Positions 24,526-34,443 of a DNA stretch of 64,000 nt are shown here, one piece after another (the first letter of the stretch is position 1; every line of letters begins with the position of its first letter). The notes under the pieces are model-generated. The model was not told the DNA's origin and made no database searches. It saw only the letters and a list, made by a program, of their open reading frames with translations. A program made the translations under genes and the position numbers. The stretch is taken from the NCBI RefSeq assembly GCF_035573695.1, contig NZ_CP121694.1, positions 1,154,501 through 1,218,500 on the forward strand. The letters are read 5' to 3'. Source of the DNA: Metallumcola ferriviriculae (GTDB taxonomy: Bacteria > Bacillota > JADQBR01).

Positions 24526-24712
24526 TTTTAGTAGACTAAATAAGAGGTTTTTAAAAGGCCATTATTATGTTAACGAAAAACAGGAATTGGTGGAGTAACC
24601 TCGAAATGGAAACTATCTACAAAGCAGCTTAAAGCAAAGGCGATAACAATATGGTACACTGGAGGAATAATTTTCTGAATCTTAAGAATATGGCTGGGGG
24701 GTATTCAAAGAT

Positions 24713-26821
24713 ATGACTTATAAATTTAAAGTTGCGTTAATAGCAGGAGCCAAGAGTACAAGTGAAGTAATTCAAAATCAATTAGATCAATTATTGGGTG
24801 AATTTTTGGATATTTCATCCTTTTCAATTGAAGAATGGATGAACAGTAAGGTTGATATTAACTTGGCACTAGTTAGTACTCATACACTCGCCCGCCAAGT
24901 TGCCCAGAATATAAAATCTGGAACGAAAATCATAGTTATTCGACGTACACTGCTTAAAAAACATTGGGAAAAAGTTTTAACTATACCTCCTCGAGAGAAG
25001 CTTATGTTGGTAAATGATGAACGGGATTCTGCCGTCGAGACAATTGCACTTTTGTATGAATTAGGAGCTAGACACATAGACTTGGCCCCTTACTATCCAG
25101 CTATAGAAGATGTACCCCATATTAAAAAATCGATAACTCCGGGAGAGCTTCAGTTGGTTCCCAAACATGTAAAAGAAATTATCGATATTGGACATCGAGT
25201 TATTGACGTAAATACAATTGCAGATATCCTAACCTTTTTTGGTGTTTTAAATGAAGAAACCCAGAGTATTTTAATGGCATATACTGAACAAATCATTCCA
25301 AGAAGCCAAGGATTGCAATTTACCATGGAAGGCTTATCCCACATGAATACTCTCTTACATAAGACATTAGATACAGTTCATGTCGGGGTAATTGCATACG
25401 AAATTAATGGCATTATAACCATATTTAATAGAGCAGCGGAGAATATTTTTAGCAGGAATTCTTGGGAAATAGTGGGGCAAAAGATAGATAAATTCTTAAA
25501 ACATGAAAATATAGGATTGCTCAGTACCGAAGACGAAATAAAAGACATTTTAATAAAGGTTGGGCAGCAAAATATTATTTTTAATAAATTAGACCTATCA
25601 AGCGGGGGCCAAATTACTGGAGGGGTAATGACTCTGCAAGTTGCAACCAAGGTCGAGGAATTAGGTCAAAAGCTTAGGTCTGAGCTTAGAAGCAGGGGGC
25701 ATCAATCAAAATATTCATTTAGGGATTTAATATTTAAGAGTGACAAAATGAAACATTGTGTTAGCAGAGCGTTAAAAATGTCAGGTTCTAATTCAAACAT
25801 TTTGATTCTCGGCGAAACCGGGACTGGAAAGGAACTATTTGCCCATGCTATTCATAACTCCTCACCACGGTCAAAGTTTTCATTCGTAGCAATAAACTGT
25901 AGTGCATTACCGGATAATCTTTTAGAGAGTGAATTATTTGGTTATGAAGACGGGGCTTTTACTGGAGCAAAAAAAGGGGGGAAACCAGGACTTTTTGAGC
26001 AGGCTCACCATGGAACAATTTTTTTAGACGAAATAGGTGATGTTTCTCAAAATTTGCAACGGAGATTTCTTCGGGTGCTTCAACAAAAGGAAGTTTTAAA
26101 AGTAGGTGGTACTAAAGTTGTTACGGTAGATGTGCGTGTCATAGCAGCTACAAATCGTAACCTAGCTAAATTAGTTAGGGAGGGTGAATTTCGTGATGAT
26201 CTCTATTACCGTCTTAAAGTATTGCAACTGGAGGTGCCTCCCCTTAGAGAAAGAATTGAAGACATACCCATGTTGACAGCACAATTTTTAAAACGATTCG
26301 GTGCAAACAATAGTATCTCTAAAGATGTTATGCAATCTTTAATGGATTATAAATGGCCGGGAAACGTACGAGAGTTAGAAAACGTAATAGAACATTTGGT
26401 TGTTATGAGTGATGGAAATTTTAAAGTTGCGGACATTCCATTTGTCAATGGCAACACTGGTAAGCTCACAAAATCCCAAAGCGCAGAAAATTTATTTGGA
26501 CAGGTATTGAGAGGCTTAAATGAATCGCATGAGGAACTGCCAGAAACAAACGAAAAAGCCCGTTTTCTTCTAAAAGAATGTTCTAATATAGATGTTGAAG
26601 CATTTATACTAAATAGTATTTATAACGAAAGGGTTAGCGGCAAAACTGTGGGCAGAAGGACCTTGGTAGCTTTGGCAAAAGCAGAAGGGTTGATTTTAGC
26701 CGAGAACGAAGTTCGAGTAATCATTGAGAAACTAAGAAAAACGGGCTTAATTACGGTCCATCGTGGAAGAGCCGGCTGTAAATTAACCGTTAAGGGGTAT
26801 GAATACCTTAATAATATTTAA
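24713..26821 (+). CDS. Sigma-54-dependent transcriptional activator with PrpR_N-like sensor
   Basis: 702-residue enhancer-binding protein. Residues about 5-170 resemble the PrpR_N sensor. About 215-315 is a PAS domain (DTVHVGVIAYEINGIITIFNRAA). About 335-575 is the AAA+ sigma-54 interaction domain with GETGTGKE (Walker A), GAFTGAKKGGKPG (sigma-54 contact), GTIFLDEIGD (Walker B) and the R-finger region DDLYYRLKVLQ. The end is not a Fis-type helix-turn-helix but a winged-helix-like segment (TLVALAKAEGL...IIEKLRKTGLITVHRGRAG), as in some Clostridia regulators. It lies directly upstream of two sigma-54 promoters (26936 and 30836) and very likely controls them. A terminator follows. Confidence 0.92.
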   Translation: MTYKFKVALIAGAKSTSEVIQNQLDQLLGEFLDISSFSIEEWMNSKVDINLALVSTHTLARQVAQNIKSGTKIIVIRRTLLKKHWEKVLTIPPREKLMLVNDERDSAVETIALLYELGARHIDLAPYYPAIEDVPHIKKSITPGELQLVPKHVKEIIDIGHRVIDVNTIADILTFFGVLNEETQSILMAYTEQIIPRSQGLQFTMEGLSHMNTLLHKTLDTVHVGVIAYEINGIITIFNRAAENIFSRNSWEIVGQKIDKFLKHENIGLLSTEDEIKDILIKVGQQNIIFNKLDLSSGGQITGGVMTLQVATKVEELGQKLRSELRSRGHQSKYSFRDLIFKSDKMKHCVSRALKMSGSNSNILILGETGTGKELFAHAIHNSSPRSKFSFVAINCSALPDNLLESELFGYEDGAFTGAKKGGKPGLFEQAHHGTIFLDEIGDVSQNLQRRFLRVLQQKEVLKVGGTKVVTVDVRVIAATNRNLAKLVREGEFRDDLYYRLKVLQLEVPPLRERIEDIPMLTAQFLKRFGANNSISKDVMQSLMDYKWPGNVRELENVIEHLVVMSDGNFKVADIPFVNGNTGKLTKSQSAENLFGQVLRGLNESHEELPETNEKARFLLKECSNIDVEAFILNSIYNERVSGKTVGRRTLVALAKAEGLILAENEVRVIIEKLRKTGLITVHRGRAGCKLTVKGYEYLNNI

Positions 26822-26849
26822 CAACTTAATTTGGCTAATTGGATTATTT

Positions 26850-26890
26850 GGGATAAATGGTGTAAAACCACCATTTATCCCTTTTTGTTT
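26850..26890 (+). terminator. Terminator after the sigma-54 activator gene
   Basis: GGGATAAATGGTG pairs perfectly with CACCATTTATCCC around TAAAAC, followed by TTTTTGTTTTT. Confidence 0.92.
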
Positions 26891-26935
26891 TTGAAACCAT
26901 CCCATGGAACTACTGGTACGTTCATTCTTTTTGGC

Positions 26936-26950
26936 TGGCATAATTTTTGC
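26936..26950 (+). promoter_or_regulatory. Sigma-54 promoter for leucine dehydrogenase/VOR operon
   Basis: TGGCATAATTTTTGC has the -24 GG and -12 GC elements with the required 10-base gap. It lies 142 bases before the leucine dehydrogenase start and just after the activator gene. Confidence 0.85.
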
Positions 26951-27091
26951 GACTAGTATTGTTAAGTATATTAAGCAATTTTCTTATCCTTTTGGTGATG
27001 AATAAGTTTTTATGTGGAGGTGAAGCAAAAAAATGACTTAATGTTAACAGTCGAGTGTTGAACCTTAGATTTCAAAAAGGAGATGTTCTCT

Positions 27092-28144
27092 ATGGAAATA
27101 TTTGAATGTTTAGAAAAATATGACTATGAACAGCTAGTTTACGCATATGACCAGTACACGGGGTTAAAAGCCATAATAGCCATTCATGATACTACCTTGG
27201 GGCCAGCGTTAGGTGGCACCAGAATGTGGCCGTATATTTCTGAAGAAGAAGCATTAGATGATGTACTACGATTATCCCGTGGGATGACTTATAAGGCGGC
27301 AGCAGCCGGATTAAACCTGGGTGGTGGAAAGGCTGTAATTATTGGCCATCCACAAAAGGATAAAAATGAAAAATTATTTAGGTCATATGCGCGTTATATT
27401 GACAGTCTTGGTGGTCGCTACATTACGGCTGAAGACGTAGGTACTTGTCAATCAGATATGAATATTATCAAACAAGAAACTAGGCATGTAGTTGGGGTCA
27501 CCAGGGATCCATCGACTTTTACTGCTTTTGGGGTATTACAGGGAATAAAGGCTGCAGTCAAAGAAGTATATGGTAGAGATTCGTTAGAAGGTCTTACCGT
27601 TGCTATACAAGGGCTTGGTAATGTAGGCTTTAAACTTTGTGATTACCTAAATAAAGAGGGTGCTGCGCTTGTTGTCACAGATATTAATCAGGCGGCAATA
27701 AAGAAAGCGGTTGCAGAGTTTGGAGCCAAGGCTGTCGAACCCCACAAAATATATGGTGTCAATTGTAATATATTTGCCCCTTGTGCTTTAGGGGCTGTGG
27801 TAAGCGATATTACTATTCCGAGTTTAAAGTGTGAAATCATCGCTGGTGCCGCAAATAATGTGCTTGAAAGTAATCATAATGGAGACTTTATTCAGCAGCT
27901 TGGTATTCTATATGTGCCTGATTACATTATAAACGCAGGCGGGGTAATTAATGTCGAAGAGGAGCTGATAGGAAACAACGAAAAACAGACATTGCAAAAA
28001 GTCGCTAAGATTTACGATACTACCCGGAAAGTCATTAATTTAGCAAAAACCCAAGGAATACCCACATATCGGGCGGCAGATTTGCTTGCGACAAAACGTA
28101 TCCAACAAGCCAAGCAGGGTCAAGGGGGAGACGTAGTTGGCTAA
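27092..28144 (+). CDS. Leucine/branched-chain amino acid dehydrogenase
   Basis: 350-residue Glu/Leu/Phe/Val dehydrogenase: oxidative deamination of leucine, valine or isoleucine to the 2-oxoacid with NAD+. [11 protein letters not shown] and [17 protein letters not shown] (catalytic Lys and glycine loop) form the substrate domain; [16 protein letters not shown] is the NAD-binding Rossmann motif; [11 protein letters not shown] is the family C-terminal block. The length fits leucine dehydrogenase (about 360). ATG 27092 is preferred over 27083 because AAGGAGA lies 8 bases ahead of it. It is the first gene of the sigma-54 operon; its oxoacid product is the natural substrate of the oxidoreductase encoded next. 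Confidence 0.92.
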   Translation: MEIFECLEKYDYEQLVYAYDQYTGLKAIIAIHDTTLGPALGGTRMWPYISEEEALDDVLRLSRGMTYKAAAAGLNLGGGKAVIIGHPQKDKNEKLFRSYARYIDSLGGRYITAEDVGTCQSDMNIIKQETRHVVGVTRDPSTFTAFGVLQGIKAAVKEVYGRDSLEGLTVAIQGLGNVGFKLCDYLNKEGAALVVTDINQAAIKKAVAEFGAKAVEPHKIYGVNCNIFAPCALGAVVSDITIPSLKCEIIAGAANNVLESNHNGDFIQQLGILYVPDYIINAGGVINVEEELIGNNEKQTLQKVAKIYDTTRKVINLAKTQGIPTYRAADLLATKRIQQAKQGQGGDVVG

Positions 28145-28358
28145 AAAAGGTGTAATAATCCTATTTAAAGATAATTGTAAAGGCTGTGGTATATGCACTG
28201 TTTTTTGTCCTCAAAACCTTTTAACCCTAAGTGATGAATTAAATGTCCTGGGCTACCACCCGGTACAGGTGACAGATATGGAGAAGTGTACAGGTTGTGC
28301 GTTTTGTGCCAGGATGTGTCCGGATGTAGTGATTCAAGTGGAAAGGGTGAGTCGATGA
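28137..28358 (+). CDS. 2-oxoacid:ferredoxin oxidoreductase, delta (ferredoxin) subunit
   Basis: 73-residue polyferredoxin with two 4Fe-4S motifs, [12 protein letters not shown] and [12 protein letters not shown]. It is the electron-carrying subunit of the four-subunit ketoisovalerate (VOR) or 2-oxoglutarate (KOR) type enzymes. It starts at TTG 28137 inside the end of the dehydrogenase gene and its stop overlaps the next start (ATGA), so the subunits are translationally coupled. Confidence 0.92.
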   Translation: MAKKGVIILFKDNCKGCGICTVFCPQNLLTLSDELNVLGYHPVQVTDMEKCTGCAFCARMCPDVVIQVERVSR

Positions 28359-29446
28359 CGCGCAAATTGATGAAAGGTAACGAGGCAATTGGGGAAGCAG
28401 CTATTGCCGCTGGATGCCGGTATTTCTTTGGGTACCCTATCACACCACAGTCCGAATTACCTGAATATCTAGCCCGGCGTTTACCGGAGGAGGGCGGGAT
28501 ATTTCTTCAGGCAGAAAGTGAAATCGGAGCTATCAATATGGTTTACGGTGCTGCAGGCGCTGGGGCGAGAGTAATGACGTCCTCTTCAAGTCCAGGCATT
28601 AGTCTCAAAATGGAGGGGATATCTTATATTGCTGCAGCAGAATTACCATGTGTTATCGTTAATATGATGCGCGGAGGCCCTGGTTTGGGGGGGATTCACC
28701 CTTCGCAAGCCGATTATTTTCAAGCGGTCAAAGGGGGTGGGCATGGAGATTATCGGATGATTGTACTGGCGCCTGCTTCTGTCCAGGAAATCGTTGATTT
28801 GACTAGATTAGCCTTTGAATTAGCTGATTGTTACCGTACCCCGGTGATGATTTTAGGAGATGGGCTGCTTGGGCAAATGATGGAAACGGTTGAGTTTAAT
28901 AAACAACCTGAAAATGTAGCACCTAAACCGTGGGTAACTAAAGGATGTCGTGGTCGAAATAAAAATATCATTAGCACACTTCACCTTGAACCTGCAAATC
29001 TTGAACGGCATAATTTAAGTCTCCAAGAAAAATATAAGAAAATAATAAGGAAAGAACAACGTGCTGAGCACTATCTAACCGATGATGCTGAGTTAGTCGT
29101 AGCAGCATTTGGAACAGCTGCAAGGATTGCCAAAGAGGCAGTCAATTTGGCCCGGGATCAAGGTATAAAAGCGGGATTATTTAGACCAATTAGTTTGTAT
29201 CCATTTCCGTCAATGTTATTAAAGAAGAATATACCTCATGCAAAAGCAATTTTAACGGTGGAGATGAATGCCGGTCAAATGGTAGACGATGTGAAGTTAT
29301 CAGTTGATGGAAAGGTAAAAGTTCACTTTTATGGCCGAATGGGAGGTATGCTACCAGACTCATTAAGCATATTAAAGCACCTTAAACGAATTGGGGGGTA
29401 TGAAAATGAAGACAGTCTTTCAGAGACCAAAAGCCTTAATGCCTGA
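28355..29446 (+). CDS. vorB: 2-oxoacid:ferredoxin oxidoreductase, alpha subunit (VorB-like)
   Basis: 363 residues from ATG 28355, which overlaps the ferredoxin stop. It has the pyrimidine-binding fold of the alpha subunit: GNEAIGEAAIAAGCRYFFGYPITPQSELPEYL at the N-terminus, SSSPGISLKMEGISY and GPGLGGIHPSQADYF, then the domain II/III region ending in FYGRMGGMLPD. The complex converts branched-chain 2-oxoacids plus CoA to acyl-CoA, CO2 and reduced ferredoxin. The leucine dehydrogenase partner favours ketoisovalerate over 2-oxoglutarate as substrate; sequence alone does not settle this. Confidence 0.9.
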   Translation: MTRKLMKGNEAIGEAAIAAGCRYFFGYPITPQSELPEYLARRLPEEGGIFLQAESEIGAINMVYGAAGAGARVMTSSSSPGISLKMEGISYIAAAELPCVIVNMMRGGPGLGGIHPSQADYFQAVKGGGHGDYRMIVLAPASVQEIVDLTRLAFELADCYRTPVMILGDGLLGQMMETVEFNKQPENVAPKPWVTKGCRGRNKNIISTLHLEPANLERHNLSLQEKYKKIIRKEQRAEHYLTDDAELVVAAFGTAARIAKEAVNLARDQGIKAGLFRPISLYPFPSMLLKKNIPHAKAILTVEMNAGQMVDDVKLSVDGKVKVHFYGRMGGMLPDSLSILKHLKRIGGYENEDSLSETKSLNA

Positions 29447-30152
29447 TAACTTTCATTACTGTTCTGGTTGTACCCATGGTTTAGTTCACCGTTTGATAGC
29501 AGAAACCATTGATGAATTAGATGTTAGAGAAAGTAGTGTCGGTGTTGCTTCTGTAGGATGCTCAGTATTAACTTATGAGTATTTTAATATGGACATGCAA
29601 CAGGCCTCTCATGGACGGGCACCGGCAGTAGCCACAGGTATAAAACGAGTTTCACCCGAAACTTTAGTGTTTACTTACCAGGGGGATGGAGACTTGGCTG
29701 CAATTGGTACTTCAGAAACAATCCATGCTGCCGCCAGAGGAGAAAATATTACCATAATATTCATAAATAATTCCTGTTTTGGCATGACCGGCGGGCAGAT
29801 GGCTCCCACTACTTTAGTAGGACAAAAAACAACAACCTCTCCCCAAGGCCGTAATGCAATGACTGACGGGTATCCGTTAAAAATCCCGGAAATGCTGGCT
29901 GCTATGGAGGGGGCTGCTTATATTAGTCGAGTGTCTGTTCACAACCCTAAAAGTGTAAAACAAGCAAAGAAAGCTATTACCAAGGCATTTACCACTCAGC
30001 TCCAGGGTTTAGGATTTTCTTTGGTGGAAGTACTTTCTACCTGCCCCACCAACTGGCGAAAAACTCCATTGGATTCATTGAAATGGTTGGAAGATAATAT
30101 GATTCCTAATTTCCCCTTGGGAGAATTCAAAGTAGACCAGGAGGTGTCGTAA
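29406..30152 (+). CDS. vorA: 2-oxoacid:ferredoxin oxidoreductase, beta (TPP) subunit
   Basis: 248 residues from ATG 29406, 7 bases after GGGGGG. It carries the thiamine diphosphate fold: HYCSGCTHGLVHRLI at the N-terminus, SHGRAPAVATGIKRV, the TPP/Mg motif TYQGDGDLAAIGTSETIHAA...NNSCFGMTGGQMAPTT, and the C-terminal VLSTCPTNWR. It pairs with the preceding alpha subunit, whose 3' end it overlaps by about 40 bases. The order ferredoxin-alpha-beta-gamma is typical for VOR/KOR of anaerobes. Confidence 0.9.
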   Translation: MKTVFQRPKALMPDNFHYCSGCTHGLVHRLIAETIDELDVRESSVGVASVGCSVLTYEYFNMDMQQASHGRAPAVATGIKRVSPETLVFTYQGDGDLAAIGTSETIHAAARGENITIIFINNSCFGMTGGQMAPTTLVGQKTTTSPQGRNAMTDGYPLKIPEMLAAMEGAAYISRVSVHNPKSVKQAKKAITKAFTTQLQGLGFSLVEVLSTCPTNWRKTPLDSLKWLEDNMIPNFPLGEFKVDQEVS

Positions 30153-30704
30153 ATGAAGAAAAAATTTGGCATAATAGTAGCCGGATTTGGCGGCCAAGGA
30201 GTATTATTTGTGGGGCAGTTACTAGCCTATGCCGGTATGCTGGAAGGTAAGCAGGTAGCGTGGGTCCCGTCATATGGGCCGGAAATGCGGGGGGGCACAG
30301 CTTATTGTGCCGTAACTATTGCAGATAGTGAAATTAGTTCTCCTTTGGTTGAATATCCTGACGCTTTAATAGCGTTTAATGGCCCTTCAGTAATAAAATT
30401 TGAGCCAATAATAGCTGAAGGAGGTTTATTATTGACCAATAGTTCCGTCATCAAGCAAGCACCCAAACGAAGTAGCATTCATGTATATTCTATTGAAGCC
30501 AACAGTTTTGCAAATAAGTTAGGAAATAGTAAGGTAAGTAACCTCATAGTGCTGGGTGCGTTAGTTAAGCTTTCTAACGTTGTTGCGATTAGTAGTATTT
30601 TGCAGGCACTCAAAGATGTGCTGCCGAAGCATCATCAAAATTTATTGAAACTTAACAAAGATGCTTTGGAAATGGGATTCCAGAACATTAATGTGTCTTA
30701 TTAG
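30153..30704 (+). CDS. vorC: 2-oxoacid:ferredoxin oxidoreductase, gamma subunit
   Basis: 183 residues. The pattern GFGGQGVLFVGQLLAYAG at the N-terminus, VPSYGPEMRGGTAYCAVTIAD and the VSNLIVLGALVKLSN block are those of the gamma (catalytic domain) subunit. It starts immediately after the beta subunit stop and completes the four-subunit enzyme. A 240-base gap with the second sigma-54 promoter follows. Confidence 0.9.
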   Translation: MKKKFGIIVAGFGGQGVLFVGQLLAYAGMLEGKQVAWVPSYGPEMRGGTAYCAVTIADSEISSPLVEYPDALIAFNGPSVIKFEPIIAEGGLLLTNSSVIKQAPKRSSIHVYSIEANSFANKLGNSKVSNLIVLGALVKLSNVVAISSILQALKDVLPKHHQNLLKLNKDALEMGFQNINVSY

Positions 30705-30835
30705 TTATTATCCAGGGGTTTCATTATATTAATAAGGCTGAATGGGATGAAAGGGATATATAGGGCACTCGTACCAATCATCCCAATAAATACTGCCGAA
30801 CCTTCGAAAAACAAGTTCTTTAGGATGATATTTAT

Positions 30836-30850
30836 TGGCTTGATTTTTGC
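30836..30850 (+). promoter_or_regulatory. Sigma-54 promoter upstream of the M20-AOR gene block
   Basis: TGGCTTGATTTTTGC has GG and GC at the right 10-base gap. It is close in sequence to the 26936 site and 130 bases before the M20 gene start. Confidence 0.82.
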
Positions 30851-30979
30851 ATTATATTTGTCTCAACGGGGAGGTGAGAAAGTTATAACTTTGATTAATG
30901 GCACCGAGTAATTTTTGAAGCAAAGCTTTAACGAAATTAACATTCTATGTTTGGTATATTTTATAAAGGGTGTGTCACG

Positions 30980-32077
30980 ATGGATAATATTTTAGTTGAT
31001 CTAACCAGTCAGCTAATTCGTTTTAAAACTACTACCAAAGATAATGTAAATATTGCAGCAGAATATTGTGCCAATTGGCTAAATCGAAACGAAGTGAAAG
31101 CGGAAATTTTAGAGAACCAGGGCCTAAAAATTGTTTTAGCTACTATTGGAGATAAAGGTCCAACAATTATACTAAACGGTCATTTAGATGTTGTGCCAGG
31201 ACAAACGAGTGATTTCTATCCACGGGTAATAGGTAACAAACTTTTTGGCCGCGGGAGTTACGATATGTTAGGTGCCAACGCTGCCTTGCTTCTGTTAATT
31301 TCTGAACTTTCTAAATTAACTTTAGGGTGTAAAGTAATTCTAACTTTAGTACCGGATGAAGAAGTAGGCGGTAAGCTGGGAACTGGTTTTTTAGTTCGCA
31401 AGGGTATACGTGGAGACATTGCAATTTGTGCTGAACCTACCAACCTTAATATTGCATTACAAGCTAAAGGTGTTTTGCAAGTAAATCTTGAAATTGAAGG
31501 CATTGCTGCCCACGGAAGTCGGCCATGGTTGGGCGAAAATGCTATTTTAAAGGGACTAAATGTTTATAAAAACATTGAAACATTAGATTTCCTGAAAGCA
31601 AGCAGCCAGTATTTTTTAAAGCCCTCCCTAAATTTAGCTAAGATACATGGTGGAGGGGTGGTTAATCAGGTTCCGGATAGTTGTAATCTAACATTAGACA
31701 TTCGATATTTACCTGGTCAGAATCCGCAACATATTTTAGAGAACATAAAAACGGAAACACCTCACACTAAAGTAACAGTAATTAGTAATGCTGCTCCGGT
31801 AAAAACAAATAAAAATAATATTTATCTATCGCAATTGAGAAAGGACGCAGAAACTATTCTTGGTCGACCTATTAAGTTTTTTGGCCAAGACGGGTCAGCT
31901 GATACGCGGTACTTTTTCGAAGTAGGAATTCCAGCTGTAGAGTTTGGTCCCTTAGGAGCTAACCATCATGGGCCGGATGAATATGTGGAAATTGATTCTT
32001 TGATAAGCTTTAAGGATATTTTAAAGCGGTTTGTCATGAATTTAAATAGAAAGGGTGATGAAAATGAAGCTCAATAA
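30980..32077 (+). CDS. M20-family metallohydrolase (ArgE/DapE-like deacylase)
   Basis: 365 residues from ATG 30980 behind AAAGGGTG. Metal ligands: LNGHLDVVPG (His/Asp), GRGSYDMLGANAALL (Asp), VPDEEVGGKLGT (Glu-Glu), ICAEPTN (Asp/Glu position), and C-terminal GANHHGPDEYVEID (His). The dimerisation lid domain is present (AAHGSRPWLGENAI). These zinc enzymes remove N-acyl groups or cleave dipeptides. The N-acylamino-acid-racemase-like gene in the same cluster makes an N-acyl amino acid a good substrate guess. Confidence 0.85.
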   Translation: MDNILVDLTSQLIRFKTTTKDNVNIAAEYCANWLNRNEVKAEILENQGLKIVLATIGDKGPTIILNGHLDVVPGQTSDFYPRVIGNKLFGRGSYDMLGANAALLLLISELSKLTLGCKVILTLVPDEEVGGKLGTGFLVRKGIRGDIAICAEPTNLNIALQAKGVLQVNLEIEGIAAHGSRPWLGENAILKGLNVYKNIETLDFLKASSQYFLKPSLNLAKIHGGGVVNQVPDSCNLTLDIRYLPGQNPQHILENIKTETPHTKVTVISNAAPVKTNKNNIYLSQLRKDAETILGRPIKFFGQDGSADTRYFFEVGIPAVEFGPLGANHHGPDEYVEIDSLISFKDILKRFVMNLNRKGDENEAQ

Positions 32078-32825
32078 TAAGGTTGCAGTTGTGACAGGAG
32101 CAGGTTCAGGTAATGGTAGGGGAATAGCATTGAGTTATTTGCGGGAAGGTGCTGCAGTCGTTGTAGCTGATATTAATGAGGATGGAGGTAAAGAGACCGT
32201 ATCACTAGCGCCTGAGGACAGCCGAGTAATTTCTATAAGAACGGACGTAACAAAAAAGGACGAAGTGGAAAATATGGTTGCTCAGACAATTAAGGAGTTT
32301 GGTAGAATCGATATTCTAGTTAATAACGCCGGCATCGTTTCTTTTACTCCGTTTTTAGAATTGTCTGAAGAAGAGTGGGATAGAGTCCATGATATCAACC
32401 TTAAAGGGCCTTTCTTATGTTCTCAGGTCGTAGCTAAAGAAATGTTAAAGCAAAATAATGGGGGCAGGATTATTAACATGACTTCAGTAGAAGCTCATGT
32501 AGTAGTTTCCAGCAGCGGCAACTGTCAACCTCATTATAACTCGTCCAAAGGCGGGTTAACCATGCTGACTAAAGCCCTTGCATCGGAATTGGCTTCTTAT
32601 GGTATTACAGTGAACAGTATCGCTCCGGGGCCGATTGAAACTCCGTTTACTGAAATGGGGTTGAAAAACCCGGCCATTAAAAAATGGATTTTAGAGCAAG
32701 TTCCGGTGGGAAGGGTGGGTCAGCCGCGTGACATTGCAAATGCAGCTATTTTTCTAGCCCTGGATGAATCTGATTTTATAACGGGTACTACATTGTTTGT
32801 GGACGGAGGGTGGACTGTAAAGTAA
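32064..32825 (+). CDS. Short-chain dehydrogenase/reductase
   Basis: 253-residue classical SDR: NAD(P)-binding TGAGSGNGRGIALSYL, NNAGIV, catalytic Ser in MTSVEAH, Tyr/Lys in HYNSSKGG, PGPIETPF, and a C-terminal ITGTTLFVDGGW. An Asp at the end of beta-2 (VVADINEDGG) suggests NAD rather than NADP. It begins inside the end of the M20 gene; ATG 32064 follows GGGTGATG, with 32058 as an alternative. The substrate is unknown; oxidation of a hydroxy- or amino-acid-derived alcohol fits the cluster. Confidence 0.88.
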   Translation: MKLNNKVAVVTGAGSGNGRGIALSYLREGAAVVVADINEDGGKETVSLAPEDSRVISIRTDVTKKDEVENMVAQTIKEFGRIDILVNNAGIVSFTPFLELSEEEWDRVHDINLKGPFLCSQVVAKEMLKQNNGGRIINMTSVEAHVVVSSSGNCQPHYNSSKGGLTMLTKALASELASYGITVNSIAPGPIETPFTEMGLKNPAIKKWILEQVPVGRVGQPRDIANAAIFLALDESDFITGTTLFVDGGWTVK

Positions 32826-32884
32826 TATCACCATGCCGCTAAGGTTCGAATTATTCAGAATATTAAATAATTGGAGGGAGACCA

Positions 32885-34429
32885 ATGAGTAACTTAACGT
32901 CTGAGAATAAAGCTGGATTAGAACATTCACCGCCGCAGCTAAAACGAGAGTTAAACCTTACTGGTGCCGTGGTTATGAGTGCCGGTTTGGTTATTGGTGT
33001 TGGTTTATTTACCGTTTCAACAAATGCAGTTGGCTTCTTGGGTCCTAGTCTGCTGTTGGGGAACTTAATTGCATTAGTGGTTAGTGTACTTACTTCACTG
33101 GTTTACGCAGAACTGGCGGCTGCTTGGCCTTTTTCAGGAGGAAGCTACGCTTACGCATATGAATCATGGGGTAAGTACGGGCCTTTTGCCGGTTTTATGA
33201 TGTCAATGACCATTATTGGTATATATTTTGCAGTTGGTGCTGAAGCCTTAGCATTTGCCAATTATTTTTTGAGTACCGTTGATTTTCTTGGGATATGGAA
33301 TGTTCTACAAGGGGGAGAAATTCCGTTTGGAACGGCCTCTGTTATTGCTTCTCTGCTCATTCTTGTATACACGGTAGTTAACTGGCGGGGTACTAAGGAA
33401 GTCGGTTTGTCACAAAAAGTTATAATGTTTTCAATGTGGGCAATGATGGCAATTTCTATTATTGTAGCTGCGTTTACTACAATAGATTTTAGTAACTATC
33501 ATCCGTTTATACCAACTTGGTTTGATCCAGGTATGTTTCCATTGGCTGCAACTTTGATTTGGTGGGCTTATGCCGGACAAGAAGTTATTGGGACAATGGG
33601 CGAGGAAATAGAACATCCCACCGTCAATATACCTCGTGCTTTGATATTAGTTCCCTTTGTTGTATTTGCCGTAACCACCACTATGCAATGGGCGATTGTT
33701 GGGATCATTCCCGATGTGCGCATCTTACAGGATGCTGGGGCACCATTCGCTCTTGCTCTTAAAGCAGCCGGCGTTGGTTCAATTATCTTCATTTTGTTTA
33801 TGCTGGCGGAATTTTTAGGCAACTTCTCAACAGTGAATCCAATTCTGATGGGAGGTTCGCGAGTCCTTTTTGCACTAGGCCGTGATGGGTACTTACCTCC
33901 CATAATCGGTAAACTTTCAAAACGTAGTGTGCCGGGACTAGCAGTTTGGATTTACGGTATAAGCGTAATAATTCTTGTTATTACCAAAGGATTACTCTAC
34001 CTTGCACAATTTACTGCATTTTTACTCCTATTTTTGTATGGGTTTATCGCGCTAACTGTAATTGTAGCCCGTTTCACGCGGCCCGAAGTGAATAGACCGT
34101 TTAAAACTCCACTTTTTCCACTTATTCCTCTATTAGTAATTGCATTTGCTGTATGGATGGTTCTTAGTCTGCCAGCAGAAGTTATTGTTTCAGCTTTTAT
34201 CTGGCTCGGGTCAACAACAGTATTTTTCCTGATTTGGATCAACCTTCCTTGGGGCAAAGAAGAACGTGAGAAATCAAAATACTTCAGAGTGGAATCCTCC
34301 CTACCCCCTGAACCAAATAAAGAAGAAAAAGAGAAGTTAGATCAAGAATTTCGCGGGTTTTCCATTAAACTGGGTGTAGTAATTTTTGTATGTCTAATCT
34401 TCTATGGAATAACTTATATTCTTGGATAA
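32885..34429 (+). CDS. APC-superfamily amino acid/amine permease
   Basis: 514-residue integral membrane protein with about 12 hydrophobic segments, first helix motif SAGLVIGVGLFTVS (the substrate-binding G-x-G break of APC transporters), and YAELAAAWPFSGGSYAYAYESWG at TM3. A hydrophilic C-terminal tail (VESSLPPEPNKEEKEKLDQEF) precedes a final helix. The start ATG 32885 follows TGGAGGGAG. The cluster suggests import of the amino acid or amine that the flanking enzymes degrade, similar to PuuP beside PuuA/PuuD in enterobacteria. Confidence 0.88.
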   Translation: MSNLTSENKAGLEHSPPQLKRELNLTGAVVMSAGLVIGVGLFTVSTNAVGFLGPSLLLGNLIALVVSVLTSLVYAELAAAWPFSGGSYAYAYESWGKYGPFAGFMMSMTIIGIYFAVGAEALAFANYFLSTVDFLGIWNVLQGGEIPFGTASVIASLLILVYTVVNWRGTKEVGLSQKVIMFSMWAMMAISIIVAAFTTIDFSNYHPFIPTWFDPGMFPLAATLIWWAYAGQEVIGTMGEEIEHPTVNIPRALILVPFVVFAVTTTMQWAIVGIIPDVRILQDAGAPFALALKAAGVGSIIFILFMLAEFLGNFSTVNPILMGGSRVLFALGRDGYLPPIIGKLSKRSVPGLAVWIYGISVIILVITKGLLYLAQFTAFLLLFLYGFIALTVIVARFTRPEVNRPFKTPLFPLIPLLVIAFAVWMVLSLPAEVIVSAFIWLGSTTVFFLIWINLPWGKEEREKSKYFRVESSLPPEPNKEEKEKLDQEFRGFSIKLGVVIFVCLIFYGITYILG

Positions 34430-34443
34430 GGAGTTGAAAGGTT

